From Candidatus Cloacimonadota bacterium (GTDB taxonomy: Bacteria > Cloacimonadota > Cloacimonadia > Cloacimonadales > WRIO01), in NCBI GenBank assembly GCA_023230175.1, contig JALNXV010000146.1, positions 1-8,313 of the forward strand: 8,313 nt of DNA, given 5' to 3'. The position numbers and the translations under genes are program-made. Shown one piece after another: positions 1 through 5,449 of this stretch (positions are counted from its first letter, which is position 1; every line of letters begins with the position of its first letter). The notes under the pieces were generated by a model that saw nothing but the letters and a program-made list of their open reading frames with translations, did no database searches and was not told the DNA's origin.

Positions 1-120
1 CATAATATTAATAAATATAATATGATTGCAAGTATACCACCTATTTTTGTTGACAATTATGTTAAAGATATTATTTTGATTAAAAAGGGTGGATACTTAA
101 AATGGTTATCGCCCAATTAA
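1..120 (+). CDS. C-terminal fragment of an unidentified protein
   Basis: The first frame is open from the window edge to a TAA at 118-120, giving 39 codons. The peptide has a mixed, natural-looking composition, including IPPIFVDNYVKDIILIKKGG and ending in YLKWLSPN, so it is probably the tail of a gene that starts upstream of the window. I do not recognise the family. No clear intrinsic terminator follows it. A promoter-like site for the next gene begins 14 bp after the stop, which suggests the two genes are transcribed separately. A 39-codon open stretch could occur by chance in this AT-rich DNA, so the call is moderate. Confidence 0.5.
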   Translation, partial: HNINKYNMIASIPPIFVDNYVKDIILIKKGGYLKWLSPN

Positions 121-134
121 ATATTAAATTTTTA

Positions 135-163
135 TTGACAAGATAAAGCTTTTTTATTATTTA
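135..163 (+). promoter_or_regulatory. Putative sigma-70-type promoter of the barrel gene
   Basis: A perfect -35 hexamer TTGACA (135-140) is followed after 17 bp by TATTTA (158-163), a weak -10 match with the first three bases right. Transcription would start near 170, leaving a leader of about 20 nt before the ribosome binding site GGAGG at 184-188. The DNA here is very AT-rich, so other -10 choices, such as TATAGT at 162-167, are possible, including a Bacteroidota-type -7 element. Confidence 0.45.
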
Positions 164-192
164 TAGTTTATTATATCAAGATTGGAGGAAAC

Positions 193-753
193 ATGGGAAA
201 ACGTAATGTTTTAGTCGTAGTTTTAATGCTTGCATTAACAACTGTTGTCTGGGCAAATCAACTTAGTTTTGGAGGTAATGTAGCTATTGCATTACCAATG
301 GGAGATTTTGGTGATGTAGTTGATACCGGTTTTGGTTTAAATCTTCGTGGTAATTACCACTTAGAAAACAATCCGGCTCTTGTACCAACATTTTCTATCG
401 GTTACTTAATGTGGAGCGGTGAAGAATCATTTGGTTCTGTTAAATGGGAATACAACTATAGCTGTGTTCCGGTTAAAGGTGGAGCAAAATACTTTTTCGC
501 AGATACCGGAGTTTATGGTATGCTCGAATTAGGTTTATATTTCTTTAGTATAGAAGTTGAAGTACCAATGTCTGACTGGAAAAGTCAAAAAGCTTCCATG
601 ACAGTTAGTGATGATGAAACTGAATTTGGTTTTGCCCCCGGCATTGGATACCAACATAACTTAAATGAAAAACTCACTTTAGATGCTTTTTTACAATATG
701 AAAAAGCAGGTGATGTTGATTATCTCAGCATTAATCTTGGTGTTCAGTTTTAA
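193..753 (+). CDS. Small outer membrane beta-barrel protein (OmpW/OprF-like)
   Basis: The product is a 186-residue exported protein, most likely an eight-stranded barrel in the outer membrane. Residues 1-21 form a signal peptide: a KR pair, a hydrophobic core rich in V and L, and a V-W-A cleavage site before Asn22. The mature part alternates polar and hydrophobic residues in about eight strand-like segments (for example LSFGGNVAIALPMG, FGLNLRGNYHL and GVYGMLELGLYFF) and ends in NLGVQF, a C-terminal Phe as expected for recognition by the BAM machinery. GGAGG lies four bases before the ATG, which fixes the start. The gene is monocistronic, with a promoter-like site before it and a strong terminator after it. 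Its codons are less AT-biased than those of the dcw genes (GGT, ACC, CGT and TAC are used), hinting at high expression. The substrate or specific role cannot be read from the sequence. A porin-like, adhesion or purely structural role is possible. Confidence 0.8.
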   Translation: MGKRNVLVVVLMLALTTVVWANQLSFGGNVAIALPMGDFGDVVDTGFGLNLRGNYHLENNPALVPTFSIGYLMWSGEESFGSVKWEYNYSCVPVKGGAKYFFADTGVYGMLELGLYFFSIEVEVPMSDWKSQKASMTVSDDETEFGFAPGIGYQHNLNEKLTLDAFLQYEKAGDVDYLSINLGVQF

Positions 754-764
754 TTAATTTTTTA

Positions 765-785
765 GTACGAACATAACGTTTGTAC
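765..785 (+). other. Hairpin between barrel gene and its terminator
   Basis: GTACGAAC (765-772) pairs with GTTTGTAC (778-785) through 8 bp, one of them G-U, around a 5-nt loop. It starts 12 bp after the stop codon and has no T-run of its own. It lies just upstream of the intrinsic terminator, so it may protect the 3' end of the mRNA or act as a first pausing stem. The pairing is seen; the role is inferred. Confidence 0.5.
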
Positions 786-796
786 ATATAATTTCT

Positions 797-826
797 TGTG
801 CAGGCCTAAGGCTTGCACATTTTTTT
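797..826 (+). terminator. Intrinsic (Rho-independent) terminator
   Basis: TGTGCAGGCC (797-806) pairs with GGCTTGCACA (810-819) as a 10-bp stem containing one G-U pair and a 3-nt TAA loop. Seven T residues follow at 820-826. This is a classic terminator closing the barrel gene's transcript. It separates that unit from the dcw operon. Confidence 0.9.
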
Positions 827-937
827 ATTCTATTTGATGTAACCCAGATCAGACTTGATTTGCAACAAAGTGAAGCGAGTTTGAGTTGAGGATGGTGAAC
901 GAGAAGGGGGGAAGGGGTTTGGAATGCAATCATTTAT

Positions 938-958
938 CCTTCGGGTTAAAACCCGAGG
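938..958. repeat. GC-rich palindrome
   Basis: TCGGGTT (941-947) and AACCCGA (950-956) are perfect inverted arms around a 2-bp AA centre. Bulging T940 lets CC at 938-939 pair with GG at 957-958, giving a 9-bp stem. Palindromes of the form 'GGGTTAAAACCC' flanked by CC/GG are familiar as dispersed intergenic repeats in several bacterial phyla. Whether this one is repeated elsewhere in the genome cannot be seen here. Confidence 0.55.
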
Positions 959-969
959 CTAAGAAATTA

Positions 970-992
970 GATTGCTTCGCTGAAGCTCGCAA
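970..992. repeat. REP-like palindrome
   Basis: GCTTC (974-978) and GAAGC (982-986) form a hairpin with loop GCT. The wider segment runs from GATTGCTTCGC to GCTCGCAAAGAC. It resembles, from memory, the widespread intergenic repeat that reads ATTGCTTCG then CTCGCAATGAC. It would be a diverged copy. Repetition in the host genome has not been shown. Confidence 0.45.
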
Positions 993-1056
993 AGACACTT
1001 TCGGACGACATTAATCATCAATTTTTGTGTCTTCAATTCCCTTCTCACTGTGTGAT

Positions 1057-1108
1057 TTTACCCTGTTAAATTGCTTTGCACCGATTATATCGGATTTAAC
1101 AGAGTAAA
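1057..1108. repeat. Branched palindrome (three-way-junction shape)
   Basis: TTTAC (1057-1061) plus CTGTTAAAT (1063-1071) pair with ATTTAACAG (1094-1102) plus GTAAA (1104-1108). This is a 14-bp stem interrupted only by a C/A mismatch at 1062/1103. The enclosed 22 nt consist entirely of two adjacent small hairpins: TGC-TTT-GCA (1072-1080) and CCGAT-TAT-ATCGG (1081-1093). The sequence therefore folds with no unpaired junction bases. It may be a dispersed repeat, a MITE-like remnant or a structured RNA element. There is no T-run that would make it a terminator. Confidence 0.6.
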
Positions 1109-1443
1109 GAATCAAGTTCACAATATTTACATATTTTTTTTCATTTTTTTTTGTTTTGTGTCGCCAAAATTGTCTTCGTGTACCACTATATAATATAGAT
1201 GGTGTTAGACTGAATGGATTAATCTTTTTTTAGAATAGAAAAATACCAAAATTACACTTTTGTAGTGAATATGTCAGTTATTTTTAAGCCATATTTTAAA
1301 TAATTGAAAATATGTCGGAAATATGAGTAAATTCTTTTATATTTTTTTATGATTATAATTGATTGTTATATAAGATTTTAAGTATAGTTTTTGTGGTGCA
1401 TAAATGCAATAACTCAAAAAAGTAAAAAAAATATAAAAATAAC

Positions 1444-1471
1444 TTGACTTTTTATCAAATTATCTCAAAAT
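1444..1471 (+). promoter_or_regulatory. Putative promoter of the mraZ (dcw) operon
   Basis: TTGACT (1444-1449, five of six -35 bases) is followed after 16 bp by CAAAAT (1466-1471, four of six -10 bases). Transcription would start near 1478, leaving a leader of about 34 nt. The core promoter overlaps the 10-bp repeat array, as expected if MraZ blocks RNA polymerase. The -10 is weak and the location is not certain. Confidence 0.4.
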
Positions 1472-1500
1472 ATGTCATGTAATCTCAAAATATCTCAAAT
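1451..1500 (+). promoter_or_regulatory. MraZ operator: five repeats with 10-bp period
   Basis: Five successive decamers start at 1451, 1461, 1471, 1481 and 1491. Each holds TNTCA at its third to seventh bases: TATCA, TCTCA, TGTCA, TCTCA and TCTCA. The copies at 1461, 1481 and 1491 are nearly identical (TATCTCAAAA, AATCTCAAAA, TATCTCAAAT). Read on the other strand, the unit is TGANA with a 5-bp spacer. Known MraZ sites have the same arrangement: in E. coli, TGGGN repeats with 5-bp spacers just before mraZ. The array lies on one DNA face, overlaps the promoter and directly abuts the ribosome binding site, so autorepression by MraZ is the natural reading. Period and position are seen; MraZ binding is inferred. 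Confidence 0.7.
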
Positions 1501-1509
1501 AGGAGGTGA
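1501..1509 (+). promoter_or_regulatory. Extended Shine-Dalgarno of mraZ
   Basis: AGGAGGTGA matches nine bases of the usual complement to the 3' end of 16S rRNA. It sits at the correct distance from ATG at 1512. This rules out the in-frame GTG at 1506, which lies inside the Shine-Dalgarno sequence. Confidence 0.85.
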
Positions 1510-1511
1510 GG

Positions 1512-1952
1512 ATGTCCGGTGAGTTTTTAGGAACTTTTGAAAACTCAGTCAACAAAATGCGTGTAATTATACCTGCAGTTTTCAAATCAAAATTTGCAAC
1601 CTCATCTAAGCAAACAATAATTGCAACAATAGGGGCTAATAAATCAATTGCAATTTATCCTTTAGATAATTGGATTCTTTTAAAAGATAAGTTAAAAAAT
1701 GGAGATGAAAGGGCAAAAAGGTTATTAAATAATTTAATAGATTTTGCTTGTCCTGAACAGCAATTAGAAGGACCCGGAAGGATAAGAATCAGTGATGAAT
1801 TACTTGAGATTACAGGCATTAGTGATAGTGTTATAATCAAGGGTGAGGGTTCTTTTATCTCTTTATGGAATCCTCAAACATTTAAATCTATCAGAAAAGC
1901 TAAACTTGAAGAGCATCAACAAGAATTTAATTCTATGGATTATCAGGTATAA
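1512..1952 (+). CDS. mraZ: Transcriptional regulator MraZ
   Basis: MraZ is a DNA-binding protein of the AbrB-like fold that forms rings and controls the dcw cluster, usually by repressing its own promoter. The product here is 146 residues, the normal family length of about 145-150. It has the two expected MraZ half-domains: the first starts FLGTFENSVNKMRVIIPAVFK (residues 5-25, shown to the eye as G-F-x-N...RVxIPAxF), and the second holds EGPGRIRISDELLEITGI (86-103). The IYPLDNW segment (48-54) is also typical. The signature DxxxR is altered in both halves, to VNKMR (13-17) and EGPGR (86-90), although each Arg is kept. ATG 1512 is chosen because the Shine-Dalgarno ends at 1509. As first gene of the operon it is followed by rsmH after 2 nt, the universal pairing for this family. 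The repeat array just upstream is its likely target. Confidence 0.9.
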   Translation: MSGEFLGTFENSVNKMRVIIPAVFKSKFATSSKQTIIATIGANKSIAIYPLDNWILLKDKLKNGDERAKRLLNNLIDFACPEQQLEGPGRIRISDELLEITGISDSVIIKGEGSFISLWNPQTFKSIRKAKLEEHQQEFNSMDYQV

Positions 1953-1954
1953 TT

Positions 1955-2905
1955 ATGTCTTTAAGTGATTATCATATTCCTGTTTTAGTAAATGAAGTTA
2001 TTGAAAACTTAAAACTTCAAAATGGCGGAATTTATGTTGATTGTACTGTGGGGGGTGGAGGTCATAGCTTTGAGATACTAAAACAATCATCTAATATTAC
2101 ATTGTATTGTTTTGACCAAGATGAAGAAGCCATCAGATTTGCTAAGAAAAGGTTAATACCATATAAAAATCAAGTTATGTTTTTTAATGAGAATTTTCAG
2201 AATTTTAGAAATAGATTAGCATTAGAAAGAGTAAATAAGGTTGACGGTATCTTGATGGATATAGGAGTATCAAATCATCAAATTACTGCAGATAACCGTG
2301 GTTTTAGTTTTCAAATTGACAGTAAGTTAGATATGAGAATGAATAAAAATGACCTTAAATCAGCTTATAACGTAGTTAATGAATATGAATTAGATGATTT
2401 AGTTAGAATTTTTAAAGAATATGGTGAAGAAAGATTTTCTAAAAGAATAGCAAATGCTATCATAAGATATCGAGAACAACAAGAAATTATTAGTACTAAA
2501 GATTTAGCAAAAATTATCGATAGTGTAAACCCTGTTAAACAAGCAGTATTACAAAATAAAACTAAAGCCAGAATTTTTCAAGCTATCAGGATAGAAGTTA
2601 ATAATGAACTTTTGATTTTAAAACAAGCATTAAATGATGCTATATGTTTATTAAATCCGGGCGGGCGTCTTGCAGTGATTTCTTGGCATAGTCTTGAAGA
2701 TAGGATAGTTAAACAATTTTTTGTTGAGCAAGTAGGTCAATGTACTTGTCCAAAGGATTTACCTGTTTGTATGTGCAATAAACAACAAAGAATTAATATT
2801 GTAACTAAGAAACCGATAATCCCTACAAAAGAGGAGATAATGGTTAATAGTAATGCTCGTAGTGCTAAACTTAGAGTTGCTGAAAAATTATCTTTAAAAA
2901 ATTAA
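1955..2905 (+). CDS. rsmH: 16S rRNA (cytosine1402-N4)-methyltransferase RsmH
   Basis: RsmH (MraW) uses S-adenosylmethionine to N4-methylate C1402 of 16S rRNA in the ribosomal P site. At 316 residues it has full family length, and the conserved blocks come in order: HIPVLVNEV (7-15); SAM-binding DCTVGGGGHS (29-38); acidic FDQDEEA (53-59); DGILMDIGVSNHQ (97-109), followed by RGFSF (115-119); FQAIRIEVNNEL; SWHSLEDR, with HSLEDR at 245-250; and the C-terminal NARSAKLRVAEK. A four-cysteine cluster C-T-C...C-M-C (263-274) matches the Cys-containing segment of many homologues. The ATG lies 2 nt after the mraZ stop with only a weak AGG upstream, so translation is probably coupled to mraZ. The gene looks intact and ordinary. 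Confidence 0.96.
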   Translation: MSLSDYHIPVLVNEVIENLKLQNGGIYVDCTVGGGGHSFEILKQSSNITLYCFDQDEEAIRFAKKRLIPYKNQVMFFNENFQNFRNRLALERVNKVDGILMDIGVSNHQITADNRGFSFQIDSKLDMRMNKNDLKSAYNVVNEYELDDLVRIFKEYGEERFSKRIANAIIRYREQQEIISTKDLAKIIDSVNPVKQAVLQNKTKARIFQAIRIEVNNELLILKQALNDAICLLNPGGRLAVISWHSLEDRIVKQFFVEQVGQCTCPKDLPVCMCNKQQRINIVTKKPIIPTKEEIMVNSNARSAKLRVAEKLSLKN

Positions 2906-2919
2906 ATTAAGGAGTAAGG

Positions 2920-3285
2920 ATGAAGAAGTCTATTGCTGTATTAATAATAATGACTTTTATTTATCTTATATCTGTCAATATTAATCAATATTTTATTGCT
3001 AGATGTAAAAATAAACAAGAGTCATTAAACAAAGTTTTTGCTGCAGTAAATGATCAGAACAAAATTCTCTTACAAACTAATCAAAAGCTGAAGACAAGGG
3101 AACGTATAATTGCTTATGCTACAGAAAAATTAAATATGAAACAAGTTGAGCCTGATGTAATTTTAAGTGGTAGCATAATCAAAGAAATTAAAGAAGAAAG
3201 TACTAAAAATCAAAACATTATTTATAGTTTAATTGATTTTGTCAGTCCGACAATGGAAGCAATTACTCTTAACAATGAATATTAG
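2920..3285 (+). CDS. ftsL: Cell division protein FtsL
   Basis: FtsL is a small bitopic inner-membrane protein that joins FtsB and FtsQ (DivIB in Gram-positives) and activates the FtsW-FtsI septal synthase. This 121-residue product has a short cytoplasmic N-terminus (MKKS), one membrane segment at about residues 4-26, then a polar helix with coiled-coil character (about 29-62, KNKQESLNKVFAAVNDQNK). Next comes RERIIAYATEKLNMKQVEP, which corresponds to the family's 'IE..AR.kLGM..P' motif. FtsL is poorly conserved, so position between rsmH and ftsI carries much of the weight. The start is backed by AAGGAG at 2909-2914, five bases before the ATG, and the gap after rsmH is 14 nt. The last 11 nt overlap ftsI. 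Confidence 0.83.
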   Translation: MKKSIAVLIIMTFIYLISVNINQYFIARCKNKQESLNKVFAAVNDQNKILLQTNQKLKTRERIIAYATEKLNMKQVEPDVILSGSIIKEIKEESTKNQNIIYSLIDFVSPTMEAITLNNEY

Positions 3286-5449
3286 ATTTAAGATTATTTT
3301 ATTTATTTTTCTTTTTATAGCTATGTTATGGCTAGTATATTTATTTATTATTCAAATATATGATCCGTTTAATTTAGCAAAATATACTCGTTTGCGTTAC
3401 AATGCTCACAAGGAATTAATAATTCCGAATAGAGGGAATATTTATGATGAGAATGGTGCTTTGATTGTAAGTAGTATGAAGTATTATCAAATTGATATTG
3501 ATAAACAACTTATAGCTAAAATAGCTGAAAAGAGAAATTTAGATGATAATTTCTTTTATAATAGAATTGCAGATATAATAAGTGAAAATTCTGATATGAA
3601 TAAAACGGAGGTATTGGGTCGTTTAAAGCATAGTAGGGCGAATTCTGTGATGATTTCAAATCAATTGAACGAGACACAAATAATAGAAATTAAAAAACAA
3701 TTAGAAACAGAACATCTTGATGTTCTGACAATAGCATTTAGTTCGATGAAAAGAGTATATACTAAAGGTAGATTAGCAGCCAGGTTATTAGGTGTGGTTA
3801 CAGATGTACAAGATGAAAGCAATCTAAAAAATCGTTATACATATAGAATGGAAGGTTTATCAGGTATTGAATCAACTTATGATGAATTTTTAAAAGGTGA
3901 AGCAGGATGGAGAGAAGCTGTATATGATGCTAAACAAGATAGAGTTACATACCCTAACTTGTTAGAGAAACCGGTTGTTGACGGGGCTTCGGTATATTTA
4001 ACCATAAATTCAGAAATACAACAAATACTAGAAAATAATCTTAATAAGGGTTTAAAGAGATATTCAGCAAGAAATGCAATAGGTGTTATTATGAATCCGC
4101 AAAATGGCGATGTATTAGCCATGGCTGGCATTAATAAAGATGATTATAAATTTGATGATAATACAATTAGATCTTTTCAGAATATGCCATTACAATTTAT
4201 TTATGAGCCTGGTTCTACAATCAAACCTTTTGTGTCTTTATATGCATTAGAGCATAATTTAGTAAAACCAACAGATATTTTTAATTGCAAACCTATAGTT
4301 TATTCTAATAACTTAAGAACTATTAAAGATTCGCATGATTTAGGAATAATTTCATTTAAGGATGTGATAGTTCATTCAAGTAATATTGGCATTGCCTTGG
4401 TAGCAGAAAAAATTGGTGAAGAAAATCTTTATAATCATTATGTTAATTTTGGATTTGGTCATAAAACCGGAGTAGTACTATTTGATGAATCAAGTGGTAT
4501 TTTTAGGAAACCTAGTGAATGGAGTAGTTTTACTCTTCATTCTGTTTCTTTTGGTCAAGAAATAGCAATTAATACTTTACAATTAGCTAATGCATACTGT
4601 GTTTTAGCTAATGGTGGAGAACTTTTAAGACCAAATATTGTAAAAAAGATAGTTGATAATTCCGGACACATTTTAGCTGAATCTAAAAAACAAGTTATAC
4701 GAAAATTATCTAATCCGGAAGATATAAAATTAAATAATAGTTTTTTATTGGATGTTGTCGAAAGAGGAACCGGCTTAGGAACAAAATTTGAAAAAATAAA
4801 GATTGCAGGCAAAACAGGTACATCTGAGAAATCTATCGGAACAGGATATTCCAAAGATCATTATATTTCATCATTTGTAGGTTTTTTCCCTTATGAAAAT
4901 CCTCAATATGTTATGGTCATAGTCTATGATGAACCGGAGTATAAATATAGATTTGGTTCATCATCTGCTGTACCAACTTTTAGAAGTGTGACTGAAGATA
5001 TTTTGGCTTTACCGGATTGCAATGTTATCCCGGATTTAAAAATGAATGAACAAGAGATTGTAACTATGCCAAATCTAATTGGTTTAAAGATTAGTGATGC
5101 AAAAAAGATATTAAAAAAGAATAGTATTGATTATCAAATATATAATGATAAAGAGGATTCATTTGTTGTAAGACAATTTCCCAATGAAGATGTTAAGTTT
5201 GGTAAAAAAAATAAAGTAACTATAGTATGTAGTAAAGATATTACTGATTTTAATAATAATCGGCAAGCTGTTATACAAACTTCTTTGATGCCAAATTTAT
5301 ATGGTATGCCTTTACGAAAGGCTATCCTAATATCAAAAGCTTTAAAAATTGACTTATTAATAGAAGGTAATGGACATATTGTTAAACAATCTATCCAACC
5401 GGGTAATCCTGTCAAATATCAACAAATATGCAAGGTGGTAGCACAATGA
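3275..5449 (+). CDS. ftsI: Septal peptidoglycan transpeptidase FtsI (PBP3), with two PASTA domains
   Basis: This class B penicillin-binding protein cross-links septal peptidoglycan at the periplasmic face of the inner membrane, in partnership with FtsW. The 724-residue product has a membrane anchor at about 7-28 and the class B pedestal start NRGNIYDENG (52-61). The transpeptidase domain follows, with catalytic Ser314 in EPGSTIK (SxxK), SSN at 368-370 and KTGT at 513-516; all three active-site motifs are intact. Two C-terminal PASTA domains follow, starting MPNLIG (598) and MPNLYG (672). E. coli FtsI lacks these; they occur in class B PBPs of Bacteroidota and Firmicutes. ATG 3275 is chosen: it gives the usual short N-terminus before the anchor and overlaps ftsL by 11 nt. 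A TTG at 3233 is possible but adds 14 unlikely residues. No good Shine-Dalgarno precedes 3275, so translation is probably coupled to ftsL. Confidence 0.94.
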   Translation: MNIRFKIILFIFLFIAMLWLVYLFIIQIYDPFNLAKYTRLRYNAHKELIIPNRGNIYDENGALIVSSMKYYQIDIDKQLIAKIAEKRNLDDNFFYNRIADIISENSDMNKTEVLGRLKHSRANSVMISNQLNETQIIEIKKQLETEHLDVLTIAFSSMKRVYTKGRLAARLLGVVTDVQDESNLKNRYTYRMEGLSGIESTYDEFLKGEAGWREAVYDAKQDRVTYPNLLEKPVVDGASVYLTINSEIQQILENNLNKGLKRYSARNAIGVIMNPQNGDVLAMAGINKDDYKFDDNTIRSFQNMPLQFIYEPGSTIKPFVSLYALEHNLVKPTDIFNCKPIVYSNNLRTIKDSHDLGIISFKDVIVHSSNIGIALVAEKIGEENLYNHYVNFGFGHKTGVVLFDESSGIFRKPSEWSSFTLHSVSFGQEIAINTLQLANAYCVLANGGELLRPNIVKKIVDNSGHILAESKKQVIRKLSNPEDIKLNNSFLLDVVERGTGLGTKFEKIKIAGKTGTSEKSIGTGYSKDHYISSFVGFFPYENPQYVMVIVYDEPEYKYRFGSSSAVPTFRSVTEDILALPDCNVIPDLKMNEQEIVTMPNLIGLKISDAKKILKKNSIDYQIYNDKEDSFVVRQFPNEDVKFGKKNKVTIVCSKDITDFNNNRQAVIQTSLMPNLYGMPLRKAILISKALKIDLLIEGNGHIVKQSIQPGNPVKYQQICKVVAQ

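Larger units (their letters stand above)
827..1440. other. Long intergenic region without a convincing gene
   Basis: No open frame here has both a plausible start and protein-like composition on either strand. Positions 841-1020 are markedly richer in G+C (43%, 52% and 40% in successive 60-base blocks) than the DNA before mraZ (20% at 1381-1440). They hold the palindromes listed separately. Positions 1109-1440 are AT-rich, with homopolymer runs of A and T, a small TGCAT/ATGCA palindrome at 1397-1408 and a TATAAT at 1189-1194 that lacks a well-spaced -35. I see no tRNA and no recognisable riboswitch. Confidence 0.6.

Noticed and set aside
827..925. Minus-strand open stretch ending at a TAG near 830, reading ...QIKSDLGYIK
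   Set aside because: Short, low-complexity Pro/Ser-rich upstream part, no clear start or ribosome binding site.
1170..1194. TATAAT (1189-1194) with TTGTCT (1170-1175) as a promoter for mraZ
   Set aside because: The 13-bp spacer is too short and the site lies over 300 bp from the gene; perfect -10 hexamers are common by chance in such AT-rich DNA.
754..1505. CRISPR array, tRNA or transposase remnant in the long intergenic region
   Set aside because: No direct repeats with regular spacers, no cloverleaf, and no recognisable transposase fragment; only palindromes are present.
1506..1511. GTG start for mraZ, two codons upstream
   Set aside because: It lies inside the Shine-Dalgarno AGGAGGTGA; ATG 1512 has correct spacing and gives the family's usual N-terminus.
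1655..1840. Minus-strand open frame inside mraZ
   Set aside because: Shadow of a well-supported gene, with no independent support; the same holds for minus-strand frames at 3877-4131, 4555-4854, 5134-5415 and 6675-6878.
3233..3274. TTG start extending ftsI by 14 residues into ftsL
   Set aside because: Rare start codon, no ribosome binding site, and the extra residues are simply ftsL sequence read in another frame; ATG 3275 gives a normal short cytoplasmic tail.
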